Shown here: in pieces, positions 11,586 through 23,996 of the stretch
Numbering within the stretch: position 1 is the stretch's first letter
Layout of the letters: the number at the start of each line of letters is the position of its first letter
DNA from: Steinernema hermaphroditum
Taxonomy: Eukaryota > Nematoda > Chromadorea > Rhabditida > Steinernematidae
Assembly: GCA_030435675.1 (NCBI GenBank)
Contig: CM059621.1
Coordinates: 12,958,001-13,022,000 of the forward strand
Direction of reading: 5' to 3'
DNA: 64,000 nucleotides
Program-made: the position numbers and the translations under genes
The notes under the pieces: model-generated
The model's database searches: none
What the model was told of the DNA's origin: nothing
Seen by the model: the letters and a program-made list of their open reading frames with translations, nothing else

Positions 11586-12431
11586 TTAATTGCTTTTAAT
11601 AACGTAGCATCGAAGGTCCGGGCAGTCGTAAGCGTATCCGACGCGAAGATCTTCGCAGATGAACCATCCGACCGAAGCGCTTTTGTCGGGCAGGAATGTC
11701 TCGTACGCTTTGTTGGAACAGTGGATGAAAGTCTGTGCGCTTCTGAAAGGGGAGTTTTTGGTTGTTTTCCTTCGAACTTACGGGCAGTAGCTGTTCGGGT
11801 CGGCGTTGACGCTGTTGTGGAAGTTCTGCTGGCACTTTGTGAAGTCGTCAGTGTATTTGAAGGTGTGCAGGTCGAACCAGTTAGCAAGCGCGACTAGAAA
11901 ACGAGCAAAACTATCGACTCCGCATTGCGCGCTTACGTTCTTTTCCTCCGTTGCAGATGAAATCAAGATGCTGCCACATGGCAACGTAGATGAAAGGGGC
12001 GCTGATATTGGTAGCTGATGAGCCGAGCTTGTTGATGAGGTAGTAGCGGTTGATGCACGAGTCCCACATCATTGCCATGCGCTGGTAGAACGCCTTCCGC
12101 TGGTCACAAGCCTTCAGGAATGTGGTAGTGTTGTCGCGCATATAGTTCATCACGGTTTGGTCGAGTTCGGACGCCTTTCTCCAGTTATATTCAGGCCCAA
12201 TGCCGAAAAATTTGTTGAACTCGGACTAAACGTGGGTTTTCCCTTATCACTTCTTGTGAAACTCACCTGAGCAGCCGAAAACTCAACATCGTCGCACCGC
12301 AGGGCAGCGAAGCTTGGAGCCTCGATCTTCAACGTTTCGTAAACCTTTCGGGAGAAGACCTCGCGTGGAGGAAGGTCGGCGAGGCCGAGGGCCGGAAGGA
12401 GGGCAACTAGAAGAAGGAGTTTTGTCGTCAT
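11586..12431 (-). CDS. Secreted Cys-rich protein, unknown family
   Basis: This 240-residue protein has four exons: 12267-12431, 11937-12225, 11782-11893 and 11586-11742. A clear signal peptide opens it (MTTKLLLLVALLPALGLA). The mature part has ten cysteines spread through all exons, for example RCDDVEF, ACDQRKAF, DSCINRYY, FICNGG, KCQQNF, SYCP, HCSN, ICEDL, DCPDL and RCYV. An even number spaced like this suggests disulfide bonds. Aromatic and helical segments sit between them. Worm-specific extracellular domains such as DUF19 come to mind, but I cannot confirm the family. Splice joins keep the frame at every junction, and the gene ends near an AT-rich region. Confidence 0.65.
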
Positions 12432-12942
12432 TTCGGGAACGGTTCGACGAGTAATAGGCAAAGCGACTCTAGGGACATCGCCTTGATGTCGTAAAAGTTT
12501 ATTATTCACTGATAAAGACCGTCGGCTCGTAAAATTACAAGAGCACCGTGATGTTTCCACCCTTAATATGACGAGAGAAGAAAGAATCTCCATGTATCGA
12601 CTACATTATAAATTAGAATTGAGAGATATAAATTGGCAGTAATTACAGCATGCATAAAATTAGGCAGATCGGCAAGTGGGAATATGGGCGACAATCTACC
12701 AGTCACAGTTGGAGGTGTGTTTCGTGGAGGAACCGTGCGCCAATTTAGTAAGCGAGGCAAGAATATACAAAGATTGTGCTATCGTAATCCGTGATCTCAT
12801 GCTCGTGAGGTGGGCGACCCACTCACGCGCGCGCTTTTGTGAAAGTGTGCGGACACTAGACAGAATTGTGATGTCTGCCAGACTCGCGCAGCTTCGTGCA
12901 GTTAGACACACGTTAACTCATTGCTTGCAGTACGCGGTCGAT

Positions 12943-14190
12943 ATGGCGGTTGGTCCAGGCGATACCGCGAACCACGAATGTCCATCACCAAGTAGGATTC
13001 TACTTCATACGCCTTATACTAATCTGTTCTATGTCTTTAGGCTCCATCAATACGACTCAACTCTCTTCGGTGTCCTTGTCGTCGACCCCCTCCCGAACCT
13101 CCTTCACAACTGCACTGGAGTCAAACTTTGAAGTAGCCGGCGAAGAAATTGATCTGACTTGTTCGCAAGTCTCTGAGGCGTTAGAAGCCACGGAACATAC
13201 CTCCTCTGGGTGTCATGTTGTTCTCCCGATGTCAGCGGATTCACGGATGACGGAAATGTTGATTTTGAATAGAAATGAAGGCGGACGATCAAATTTGGAA
13301 GCCGGAACTGCTAACCAGCAAGAAGAAAAGACGTTGTCCAAAGGAGTGCATTTTGCGGATCCCATTGCTGTTATTAAGTATGTACTCCACTGATAACAGA
13401 GCTATAGCACATGATTCTGTTTCAGGTCCCAAACTTCCCTTTCCTCGCTAAATTCCGATCGGCGTGCCTGCCGCATTTGTCAGTCAGAAACGGGAGATAT
13501 GGTGCGCCCTTGTGCTTGCGCTGGAACTGTTAGTTTTTGGGTCTCATTGTCATCAGTCGAAAAAATGTATTAATTTTAGATGGGGGATATCCACGAAAAC
13601 TGTTTGAATACGTGGATTCAGCGATCAAATCGAGGAAATACATGTGAAATCTGCAAACAGGAATACTCACGATCGGGAAAAGTCTTCAAACCCTTGTTGA
13701 AGTGGTCAAAACCGAGAATGAAAGAAGGTGTAAGTTAGTCATTCTCAAGTCCACATTCGATTGTTTTGTGTAAAGTTCATGAAAAAGATGTTGCGAACCA
13801 AAAATTCCTAGTGCGACTGGGACCAGTCAGAACTCCCCGTAAAGCAAAGTGAATTTCAGCATTTGTTCGAAGCTATCACGGCCGGTGGACTCATCTTCTC
13901 TATTTACTACATGTGGCTTCTTCTGCTTGAAAGGGGGTTCTACCAGCGAATCATTCTCAAGAGAGGCTTCATGAGATCGCATGACATCGCCCGATTGAGT
14001 AAGTACCATTACAATCATACCATTACAATGATTCATTCTGGCATTTTCAGTGATATTTTTGCTCCTGTTATTGATGTTGCTGAAGGGCATCTACATTGTC
14101 ATAACTCGGTTCATGTATTATCTCCGCAAGCAGCAAACGGTTCACTTCGTCGACAACCCCGGATGCCAGCAGCAGTCAACGAGTCAATAA
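12943..14190 (+). CDS. MARCH-like RING-CH membrane E3 ubiquitin ligase (copy 1)
   Basis: This is a 305-residue protein in six exons: 12943-12991, 13041-13377, 13426-13528, 13580-13729, 13860-13998 and 14051-14190. The RING-CH domain (about residues 145-190) reads CRICQSETGDMVRPCACAG, then HENCLNTW and CEICKQEY, giving the C4HC3 zinc pattern with a Trp before the last CxxC. Two hydrophobic helices follow, one around IFSIYYMWLLLL and one around MIFLLLLLMLLKGIYIV. This is the layout of MARCH ligases, which ubiquitinate membrane proteins. The acidic, Ser-rich N-terminus is cytosolic. The ATG lies 12 nt after a TTGCAG acceptor. A poly(A) signal AATAAA is at 14255-14260. It is followed head-to-tail by a shorter paralogue with matching intron positions. 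Confidence 0.85.
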
Positions 14191-14743
14191 CGGATTCTAA
14201 AGGACGGAAGAAGCATCAAATGTACACAGATCTCTATAACTAATCAGTTTGAGAAATAAACAAACCGTGTAGTGTGAAAGTGTGTTGGCGACCTCGCTAT
14301 CAGTTAGCTGCCCGCGAGAACTCTGCTCTGTTGATTTCTAATCTACCCACGTCACAGAACTGTGCGGTCGTCTGCGTTTAAATCGTGTTGCGACTTTAAA
14401 GCTCTCTATTACAGAATTTTCCTCCGACCTCGAGACTCCGACATCGTGGATACCTTTTTGAAGGTGCGTTCTGAAATCTTTCAGTCTTGTCACGAAGGGA
14501 TGGACCCTTTGGGATATTCTATGCTCTGGAGATAGGCTGTTTCTTGGCACCTTTTTTTGGTATTTTAGAGGTCCATGGGGACATATTTCAGAGGAATCTC
14601 TTGTTCTGATGATTGTTAATGTGTCAAAAGCTGTTATATTCTGAGTGCCCTTGGACACAAACCCAGAATGTCGTCCATCTAAGGACTGATCTTGCAGGAT
14701 ATGATCGCATTTGTCTTCTACGTGAACGATGACAGCAAAGGCG

Positions 14744-15583
14744 ATGGCTAAGAACGCTGCAAAGGAAGTCGAGGTGCCCGGTGAGTCCGAAAGCAAAAGA
14801 ACCAGAGATCACCAAATCGGGCGATAAGTCCCTATCGGTGACCTCCGCTTCGAAAAGAATCTCGCCAAGCGTCATCGGCCTCTTTCAGAATTTACGACCT
14901 GCTTCTGCGGACTCTGGCCCGCTGGAAGTCCGAAGCCATCGAGGGAGGTCGGCGATGAGGGGCCGATCTGCAGAATCTGTCTTTCGGAAACGGGCGTTCT
15001 TGTTAGACCCTGCGCCTGTTCCGGATCGGTGGGCGACTACGTCGAGCGATCGACAACACCGTAACCCATTCAGATAGGATATGTTCATCGGGAGTGCCTC
15101 GGCTGCTGGACTACGGTAGACAAGAAGGCGAAGGCGCGAGAGGAGTGCGAGCTGTGCAAGACGAAGTTCGCCGTCGAGGGAACAATGTGTTTGGCAATGG
15201 CGAATTGGGCGCCGCCGAAGATGACCTGCAAGGCGGGTGGTACCGATGGCACCGATACAGTAACCAGCATTTTCAGGTCCTCATGGTGGTGTGCGGAGTG
15301 CTGGGTCTCACCTTCTCGCTCCTGTACATCGCCCTTCTCCTCGACGATCGCTTCTTCTTCGACCGCGTCCTCAGACGCAACTGCAGGCCCCAGGTCGAGG
15401 ACGTCGCCTACTTATGTGGGTAAGCCGCCACTAATTCCACCCTAACGACAGCTTCCAGTGCTCGCCGGGCTTCTTATCGTCGGGGTGATCTTCCTCGGAT
15501 GCATCGGCATCCACGGCACGATCGTCTACTTGAGAAAGCAGCGGATTCCGAAATTCGTCGACAGCTCTGTACATGTTATTTGA
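14744..15583 (+). CDS. MARCH-like RING-CH membrane E3 ubiquitin ligase (copy 2)
   Basis: This is a 199-residue paralogue of the upstream gene in exons 14744-14780, 14889-15028, 15074-15232, 15277-15415 and 15459-15583. The RING-CH core reads CRICLSETGVLVRPCACSG, then HRECLGCW and CELCKTKF. Two membrane helices follow (LGLTFSLLYIALLL and LLAGLLIVGVIFLGCIGI). Intron positions and phases match copy 1 through the RING and both helices, so this is a tandem duplication. The N-terminal region is far shorter. The third intron needs a GC donor (AAG|GCGGGT); the only in-phase GT alternative would give a 17-nt intron. The C-terminal VDSSVHVI replaces copy 1's Gln-rich tail. Confidence 0.75.
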
Positions 15584-15735
15584 TGGATGAGCGATTTAGT
15601 AAATGTCATGCGTCTATGTATCTCAAAATTGTTTATGTGAGCCACAAAAAAACACCAAACAGTTCTCACGTGACTTTTCTCTGCACAGAACGCCACAAAA
15701 ACAACAAATTCGATGCTTTCGAAACACTCGAATCG

Positions 15736-17791
15736 ATGTCAGCTCTGCTCGCGATCGCTTTGTTTACCGCCACTGTTTTCGCTCGAAAATCGATCGTTCG
15801 AACGTCACTAGGTGAACTCGAAGGTTTCGAGTACGAAACTCGACATGGAAAGGTGGCCAAAGTATTCTTAGGCATCCAGTACGCTGTTGCGGACAGATTT
15901 GAGGCAAGTTTCCGTTCCTTAGATCCAGCAAGTCCCCTTTGTTAGTCGCCAAAAAGAGTCACACCCTGGGACGGGACCAAAACAGCCTTCGACTACGGCT
16001 CTTCGTGCTATCCCAAAGCACGGAGGCCGCCTAGAGGGAACGAAACGTTCGGAGAGGACTGCTTATATTTGAATGTATTCGCTCCGACAGAATCTGTGAG
16101 TGTGAAAGGGTGAGGGCACTTCACCACTTCATAGTTAGTCCCCCGACGGGTATGCCGTCCTCTTCTACATCTTTGGAGGACAGTTAGGACCGCGTTCTTC
16201 CCGGGAACCTCGGCCTATGGGACCTCACTGCAGCCCTCGATTTCGTTCATGAAACCATTCCCTCCTTCGGCGGCGATCCAGAGAGGATCACCGTGGCTGG
16301 ACACAGCTCTGGAAGTGCCTGTGTCTCCGCTCTCACTCTCTCTCCTCACTCAAATCGTATTTCATCTAGAGCTATCCGCCCAAACCGATCCTCTTAAGAT
16401 CTCTTCGCTCAAGCAATCCACCTGAGTGGCTCGATCTTCTCCAAATTCATGCTATACGATCGAGTGGTCAACGAAAGCCTTCTTCTAGCCTCCGAGATGG
16501 GATGTGATGGAACGAGTGCAGAAGTGAGAGACTGCATGAAGAGAAAGGATGTCGACGACTTCTACGGAGCTTACGAAAGAATTGTGAGGAGAATACTCTC
16601 GTGGAATGTTCAACTCCAACCGCTCAGGGTCCAGTGACCGACCGTATTGTGGATCGGAGATTCTACCCTCTCCTCGATGGACTCTTCTTCCCAAGTTCGT
16701 TGGAGGAACTGGCGAAGAAGGCTCCGAAAAAGCCCACTCTTGCTGGTCTCACAGATATGGAAGGAGGATTTCTCAGTGAGTGTCTAAGGCTGGCTAAGGC
16801 CCTATGTCCCTTGAAGTTTCCTCCAAAGTAAACTTCTGAAGAGGCAGTTCCCAAAATTAACGCCACTGGCATCCTGCTTACAGCCATGGGCTTCTCAAAC
16901 AACTCAATGGTCTCCATTCCCTCAAACAGATGGGACTCTTATGGCCGAGTCGACCTACTGAGCGCCATCGCCTTGGTCTGCCACAACATTACCCAACTGT
17001 GCCATCAAATGGAAGAGTTCTACGCGAAGGAAGACGGAAACTCCACTTATTACTTGACAAAACTGAGCCAGGTACGGTATCCTTCGACGTGTTTTTACAA
17101 GATGAAGCCAGATGGTGGGCGACATCATGTACAACATTCCGCTCACCAAAGAGATGTCTCTCAAGGTGGATATGGGATGGCCGGTGTATCTCTATCTCCA
17201 GGAGCATTTCTCCATGACAAACAGGGGCCACATCCCAGTTAGTGGTGCTTTTCACGCGAATGAAATAGTCTATCTCTTCGGCGCTGCCCTAAGATCGAAG
17301 ATGGAATTCACTGACGATGACCGGCGTTTCCAGAAGGACCTTCTTGGCGCGATTTCGTCTTTTGTGAAGTGGGGGTAAGCTATAAAGTGATCAGTGGTAG
17401 GAATGTTTGAGGAAGCCATTTGATCTATTAACTGCAAGTTCTCCATGCCCGGGAGGTCGAATCAACTTCGACGGATATTCTATTTTTAGGACAAATTCGA
17501 AATGTTTACCAGATCCAGTGTTTGATCTATCCAAACGATAGCGGACCTGTTTGAGTCACTGATCCAATTGCACTTTTGTTTAGTCGTCCTCACGTGGAAC
17601 GCACCAACTGGGATCCGGCCACGCGCCATCGGCCCACACGTCACATCCGTTTCTCTTCGAAAAACACGATGAACATAACATATTTCGATGAATCACGCAG
17701 TTTCTGGGTGGAACGAGTTGAATCTGCCCTTTTGGGAGCGGTGTTCCCGTGGTACAAACAATCGGACGCCGTCGACAGAATCGATCTGTGA
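15736..17791 (+). pseudogene. Carboxylesterase family, copy 1, with an internal deletion
   Basis: Exons at 15736-15903, 15946-16095, 16139-16356, 16399-16583, 16628-16775, 16842-17071, 17112-17374 and 17584-17791 follow the gene structure of the next gene. A signal peptide (MSALLAIALFTATVFA) leads into TSLGELEGF and VFLGIQYA. The nucleophile elbow GHSSGSA, the acid motif TDMEGGF and the His motif GAFHANE are all present. However, in exon 3 the frame breaks at about 16185-16205: IFGGQ is followed out of frame by LPGNLGLWD. About 45 codons plus an intron found in copy 2 (oxyanion HGGG to YRLGPFG) are missing. Intron 1 uses a GC donor (GAG|GCAAGT). With an intact triad but a frameshifting deletion, this is probably a recent pseudogene or an assembly fault. 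Confidence 0.7.
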
Positions 17792-17830
17792 AATCGAAGT
17801 GGGGAGTTCGTTGCCATTCTGTTTTGAAGG

Positions 17831-20013
17831 ATGTCCAAAGCAAATAAAAAGGTCTTCTTATGCGTTGGCTCGTTGATTGCGATCGTTATGATTGTCCTCA
17901 TCGCCCTCATCCTGTTCCTTACCCTTGAACGAAGCCATGGTGGAGTAGATTCAGACGAATCGCCTCTCGTGGAAACCCCTCTTGGCGATGTCCAAGGATT
18001 TCGGTACCGGGAGGCAAACGTTTTTCTCGGGATTCGCTTCGCATCGGCCGAGAGATTCATGGTAGGTCGGGCCAGGAGTGACTTTCATCTAGGAACAAAT
18101 TTGAAAGCCGATCAGCGAAATCAGATTCAGAGCGTAATCATATCTTGATCATCCCATTTCAGCCTCCTAATATTGTGGAACCCTGGAATGAAACCTACAA
18201 AGCCACTTCTTTTGGGTCCGCATGCTACCCATACACTTCCCTTCCTGTCTCCGATGTTGGTAGCGACGACTGCCTCTTCATGAACATCATCACTCCTAAG
18301 GAACCCGTAGGATATACCACTTTCCGTCCTTCGATGATCGCGTTCTTCTAGAGCCCTGAGCCCGATGGATATCCCATCCTCGTCTTCATTCACGGAGGCG
18401 GATTCGAGTTCGGCTCCGCCAGTCACTACGAATTCGAAGTGATCGCCCAGAACTTTGTCAGCAGAGGGCTCATCTTCGTCTCTTTTAATTACCGTCTCGG
18501 ACCATTCGGTAGAGTCACCACCCACCTCCAAATCAGATGTGCTCTTATAGGGTTTTTCTCCACCGGAGATGGAGTCGCCTCGGGAAACAACGGACTCTGG
18601 GATCAAGGCACCGCTCTCGTATTCGTCCACAAAGTCATCGAAAGCTTTGGGGGCGATCGCAATAGAATCACTGTTTCCGGACAGAGCGCCGGCAGTATGA
18701 GCATCACCGCCCTCACTCTCTCGCTGCAAACCAATGGTACGGTACCTCTACATCTGGGTAGTTCTAGGCTTCAGGTCTCTTCGATCAAGCGATTATGATG
18801 AGTGGATCTCTGTTTGCCCCGGCGCTCTACAGCGATCGAGTTGTCGATCAGAGCCAGATCTTGGCTCGAGCACTGGGATGCAATGATTCTTCCAGCTCAG
18901 AAAATGTCTTTGAATGTGTGCGGTCCAAAAACATCAGCGACTTCTACGATGTATTCGACAGCTTGGTGAGTGGCAGCCCGAAAAAGGACGGGCGATCAGA
19001 GGCATGCAGTCCTGAACTGTAGGAAATCGGTCGGTTTCTAGCGTCTGGTAGATAGACACCAAAGTGTTTGACTCTGAGGGATGGGGAGGGCTTTCCTTCG
19101 TGATGAGTAGGCAGTCCTAACCCCTGATATTTTAGCCTCCCATAAATGACGAGCTGATTGGAATCCGCTTCCATCCTCGTCTCAATTGTAGCTTCTTTTC
19201 CTCCGACCTGCGATCCCTCACTCGCATTGCCTCCCCTAAACCTACAATCATTGGAATCACCGACACCGAAGCTGGATTATTCAGTAGGACCACTTCTCCT
19301 TCAGAACTACACGCTCTGTCCATTGCAGCGATGTCTGACGATCACTGGTCGCCAGTGGCCATCTCCAAAACGGAAAGACCGACCTTTGGGGAGACACAGC
19401 TCGAAAGGATTCTTCGGATTCTCTCCGGGAAGTCGGAGGACTTCTTTCATCTTCTCAAGCAGTTCTACATCGATCGTTCAGCGCCCGATCAGGCGAGAGA
19501 TTCTTCGTTTTACTTGACCAGACTCACCGAAGTAGCTAGCGATGCCACGTTCAACATACCGGTGATCCAAGAAGCTCTTATCAAAAAGAATGCTGGATGG
19601 CCCATGTATCTCTACTTAGAGACAAACATCGAGTCGGTTCACAAGGGTCTGCCCATCAACGGCACCTTCCACAACACCGACCTGAGGAACCTCTTCCACA
19701 AAGTTGCTCACAACGCTTACCAAGAGGCGATGATCGAAGGATTTGTCTCTTTCGTCAAGAATGGGTAGGCCTGTCCAGCGTGTGTTAAGCTGAAGATCCA
19801 TTCAGAGAGCCCACTGTCAACGGAACACATTGGCGTCCGATAACGCAAGCGTTCACGCACTTCGTTTTCGGAAAGGAAAACGAAATGAGTGTGGCGCCCA
19901 TGATGAAGGAGTCGATGGACTTCTGGTTCGACAAGGTGGCCACCAGCATGGACAAAAAAGACTTCTCCCCTAGTGTACCTCTCGTGTTTTGTGAAACGAA
20001 TTGCTATGCATGA
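17831..20013 (+). CDS. Carboxylesterase, membrane-anchored (copy 2)
   Basis: This is a 581-residue alpha/beta-hydrolase of the type B carboxylesterase/cholinesterase family. Exons are 17831-18061, 18163-18306, 18352-18508, 18551-18736, 18775-18965, 19136-19764 and 19806-20013. An N-terminal signal anchor (VGSLIAIVMIVLIALILFL) makes it type II or secreted. The oxyanion loop is HGGGFEFGS, the nucleophile elbow GQSAGS, the acid lies in GITDTEAG and the His in NGTFHNTD, so the triad is complete. SDDCLFMNI is the family's conserved DCL block. Substrates cannot be deduced; related worm enzymes handle ester xenobiotics or lipids. It lies 40 bp after copy 1 in tandem. Confidence 0.88.
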
Positions 20014-20790
20014 AATACATGAAAATTTCTCTTTTGGTTCCCCGTACTGCCTCGTACTGTTGACTGCCTCTCCGTACAGGTAAGAAAGAGTGTGAAGGAA
20101 CAACAGCTGTGAGCTAAAGAACTCTTAGACCGCACGATGGCGCGGCCGTAACCCCCAAGTTTTGAACTTCACGGTGTGTTTGCATACAGTATCCTGGGAA
20201 ATGTGCCGCACGGAAGCAATGTTTGCACACGCACAAGAAACAGACTACCGACAGACTGATGTCCGATCGGTCATACAACAAAGACCATCTTACGCACGCA
20301 TGGCAACCTGTTTGCCTTGCGTAATGCAAGAACTGCATGGGCAACACACAATGTGGCAGATGGCCAACAGGGAGAGAGGAGGTCCAAAAACAAAGAGGTA
20401 CTTCTCTCGGTTACTAAGACCCTTAGGATGGTTTTAAAATCTTAAAGGTTCGATCAGTTAGAGATAGAGATACTTTCATTTCGCGATCTAGTCAAAGCCT
20501 ACAAAGACGGAGCGGCACTTATGACTGGGTGCACCATCGTTTCCCACGATCATAACCTGTGTTTTTCAGCACTCTTATATTTCCCAACATCACATAAAGA
20601 TAGCGCACATTTTTATGAGTTTCCGTCATTTCCCTCCATTTGGCGACTGTCCTTCAGTCATTCACTTAAATTTACAAAGGCGATCTCTTTCAGATCGTCC
20701 AGGAAAGGAACGTTTCGGAATAAACACGAAGAGATAACTCTTTATTTAATAGTGCTCTGGAAAAGTACGTACTCATAAGCTCAAAATACT
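20014..20790. other. Intergenic, nothing recognised
   Basis: This stretch separates the carboxylesterase stop from the tail-anchored protein gene on the other strand. Only short frames without motifs were seen. Confidence 0.5.
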
Positions 20791-21162
20791 TCAGGAAGTG
20801 GATTGGCCATTTGGAAAAACATAGTGACCAATGAAAACAAGCAAAAGACCGAAAAGCACGCCTATGAACATGTCCATTCCTGTGGGGCTGGCGCTGGATG
20901 GCTCTGGCTCGGCTTCCTCTTCAACTTCTATCTCCTTGGGGCCTTCGAAGCTTTCGCCCAAACCTTTCGCCTTCTTTACCAGATTCTCGAACTTCTCCTT
21001 GCTCTCGTTTAGCTGCTGCAACAGCCTCTCTCCCTCATCTTCGATTTCGTCGATTTTCGACGCGTGTCTCTCGTTGAAGTAGTTGAAGTCCTCCGTGGCA
21101 GTCGATACGTCCAAGAAGCGCGGTTCCCCAATGAAAACGTCGTTCAAGTATCGAAAAGACAT
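20791..21162 (-). CDS. Small tail-anchored coiled-coil protein
   Basis: This is a single-exon, 123-residue frame. Residues about 35-70 are highly charged and helical (IDEIEDEGERLLQQL, then KEKFENLVKKAKGL), so a coiled coil is likely. An acidic Glu/Pro linker follows. One hydrophobic helix (MFIGVLFGLLLVFIGHYVF) sits next to the C-terminus, giving a tail-anchored topology with the bulk in the cytosol. SNARE-like or organelle-adaptor roles would suit the architecture, but no family motif was identified. The ATG at 21162 is preferred over upstream non-ATG codons. Confidence 0.6.
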   Translation of the reverse strand: MSFRYLNDVFIGEPRFLDVSTATEDFNYFNERHASKIDEIEDEGERLLQQLNESKEKFENLVKKAKGLGESFEGPKEIEVEEEAEPEPSSASPTGMDMFIGVLFGLLLVFIGHYVFPNGQSTS

Positions 21163-21543
21163 TGTTATGTGATATGCTTTGGTTTGTGTTTCGCACAAAT
21201 ATATAATGATGTGGCAGGACATTAGCGATACATGTGACGCTTTGAGTTTGCCGGTTTTGTTATCATTTGAAAAGCGATGCTACGCAATTCAGATGCTGTT
21301 CACCATCTCCTGGCTATTGGCGATAAAACGTAGAATGAGATTTTTGAACCCAGAAATATTCTTTGCATTCCAGATATTCAAGCATGTCTCCAGTCTGTCG
21401 GTCAGTCTCTGTCTGAATCTGCAGCCTGCTCTCCCCAAATTCGCCTCATTCCTTAGACGATCTCCCGAGGAATCGGTCGGAGAGCGCTTCCGCTGCTTGT
21501 CACCTTCTCGCTCATCTCTGGCGTCCTTCTTCGGAATCGGTCG

Positions 21544-21954
21544 ATGTTCCCGCCACACGTGATCGTCGTCGCCTTGAGCTTCTTCGGCGCGCTCGTCCCA
21601 ACCCTCTTCGTGTGCGGGGATAAAGGGAATAAAGGAGGGAAAGCCGTCGCCGACTGTTCGAAGAAACCTGTGGCGCCTATGAAGGGAGCGAAGTCACAGT
21701 AAGTGCCGCTTCTTCTCTGTTCACATGTGAATCTCTCCTTCAGAGTCAATTTCTTGCCGCCGCCGGATCCAGACGCCAGCAAAACAACGCAGTCCATCGC
21801 CGTTTGTGAGTTCGGATTTTGGACGATTTTCAGTTGAAAGTGTACCATTTCAGCTGGTCCTTCGGCTCCACCGAAGGAAAACACAAAGGAGAAAGCGACC
21901 ACCGAAGGCGCCTACGAGAACCTTGGCCCGCCTGGAGCTCAGAGTCACGGGTGA
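21544..21954 (+). CDS. Small secreted or membrane protein, Lys/Pro-rich
   Basis: Three exons (21544-21698, 21744-21805, 21854-21954) give 105 residues. A hydrophobic start (VIVVALSFFGALVPTLFVC) acts as a signal peptide or anchor. The rest is low complexity, rich in Lys, Gly, Pro and Ala, with two cysteines near the N-terminus and a GAYENLGPPG stretch near the end. Both introns (45 and 48 nt) have standard GT and TTCAG ends. A poly(A) signal AATAAA at 21977-21982 follows the stop by 22 nt. No family was recognised. Protein disorder suggests a structural or peptide-precursor role. Confidence 0.55.
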
Positions 21955-22412
21955 ATATGTGTCAAGTAGGGTGGTGAATAAAGTGTGATGTGGAATATGG
22001 GCACGGGGGTAGCACAATGTTTTGAACCACTCCCATGTGACTGTTTCTTCCCGTCACAACAGTTTCAGCTCATCTCACTGAACAGGGAGATTTCGTCGCC
22101 GATAAGTGACCCCTTCGTGCCAAGAAGTCTAAACATCTGCCGGTGACTTCCTTCTTCTCTCCACCCAAAACAAACAGTCCAAACGGTTGCAAAACCGTCA
22201 TCGCCGCCCATTTTCATATTCGTTATTATGTTGTGTCGCGTGCTCAAAATTTTATTCACCCCACTCGTCCGTCCATTCTCGTTCATTCACCTTCGCCACA
22301 GTGCGTCCTCCTCTTTCGGTGCGCCCTTTTCCCGCTCTTTTCCATAAAAATGTCTTTCGCACCACAAGTGGCCCCTCGCGCGTGGCATAGCTCACTCCAT
22401 TTCCTCTTTTAG

Positions 22413-23996
22413 GATAACGTTTGAACACCTTCCTTTCGAGATCGTCGAGAGGATCGTCCACTTCGCCTGTTATCGCGAGAAACAGCCGTGGCGTTTGAGA
22501 GGAGTGTGCCGCGCCTTCGACCAAGCGACGTCGAGCTTCTTAGCTGAAAAGAACAAACCGACTGTTAATGTCCTGATATTCTGGTAGGTGCCTTTGGATC
22601 GAGTCAAAATGGGAAACGCTTCCACTGTTCGAGCCTATCTGATCACTTCTTATAACTTTCCCGATGTATAACTTCACCCGAGGGTCTCTACATCTCTAAT
22701 TTCCCGTGCCACTTTAGTCTCGAAAATGTAGAAAACATCAAATGTCAGAAATTCCACGAAGATCGCTACTCTTTCCAAAGAGTTCAACCTCTCGAGAACA
22801 TCAAATCGGTGCCCGCCTTTGCGAACTTCGGCCTTCTCATCCAGGCGGACGGGCTGACTGTGGAGCACCTTCAGAAGATAAGGAGGCTCCTCTTCTCCGT
22901 TCGCCCCGACGTCACCGACTGCCTGAAGCTCTCAGTGGACAGGCGGTTCCCTAAGCACGAAATGAGGAAGTTCTTCAAGCACCCAAAGCTCCGATCGGTC
23001 AACTTTGTGGTCGTGGCCTCAAGACGTCCCGAAAAGGAGTTCATGAAGTTCTTCACGGGGCTCATCCACAGAAAGAAGAGCATAAAGGTGCGGGAGGGGA
23101 CGAGTATAAGAGTGACTGAGGCGTATTTTAGGAGATCAAGTTCGCTTTCGACGGAGCGAGTCCCGACCGGAAGCGATTGCAGAAATTCATTGGCGCCATC
23201 GATTTCAACTTGAAGAGGAGTCCACACGTGGAAGTGTACAAGACAGATTCAGATTTCGGTTTGGATGACGTTGACCATGACGTATCAAAACTTCTACCTG
23301 TAGGTTGCCATCGTATCTTTCAAAAAAAAAACGCTAAAAACAAGGATTGTCTCTGAAGGACTCTTTTTTTTGACCTGGATCACCGTATATGCCTTCAATT
23401 TAGACACTCCTATCAGCCAAGAAGTCGCTCATCTTCGCCGTGGACTTCCTCCAACGCCCGCTGGCCTTCGCCTTACACCACCGTGGAATGCACACGTTCA
23501 GGACTGCTTCCCTTGCCTGCTACCCGCTCTCCACGAGATCGGGCAAATTCCCTCACGCCATCCTCAGTCGCTCCTCCGACGGAATGGTCCTCGTCGAACC
23601 CATCACTGATACCGCAGTCCTCCGCGACGTGTGCACTCTATGCGTTCACCTCTTCGGTTCTTCGGAGAAGTGTCGATCGGCGAAGTGGAAGGAAGGCAAC
23701 GTGATAGAAGTGGGACTTGCCTGCAGCAGAGATCTCCAGCAGAAGATGGTGAAAGCATTGGCGGCCCAGTGGAAGAAGTAGGCTTACCTACCGTATACCT
23801 TATCACAGACTTTAGGGACTTCGAGCGCGTCTTCTCGACGTACCTTTTCAAAACGGACGTTGTCTTTGATGTCAAAGTGGTCGAGCGACTGGATCCAAAA
23901 TCGTGTCAGGCGCGGTTCCCCAAGGTGAACCTGAAGCGAACGCAGATGCACATTCCGCTGCTGCCCGAGTATGGATACCGTATGCCGCGTTTCTGA
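22413..23996 (+). CDS. F-box protein (5' exon uncertain)
   Basis: Exons 22413-22583, 22718-23087, 23132-23299, 23404-23777 and 23816-23996 join in frame. The first gives an F-box: FEHLPFEIVERIVHFACYRE, then WRLRGVCRAFDQATSSFL. That module would bind SKP1 in an SCF ubiquitin ligase. The remaining 370 or so residues have alternating beta and helix segments typical of worm F-box substrate-binding regions, but no named domain was identified. The exon at 22413 lacks its own ATG. The nearby ATG at about 22350 does not splice in the right phase with the visible GT donors, so the true start lies upstream or uses a site I missed. The gene ends RMPRF. Confidence 0.7.
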
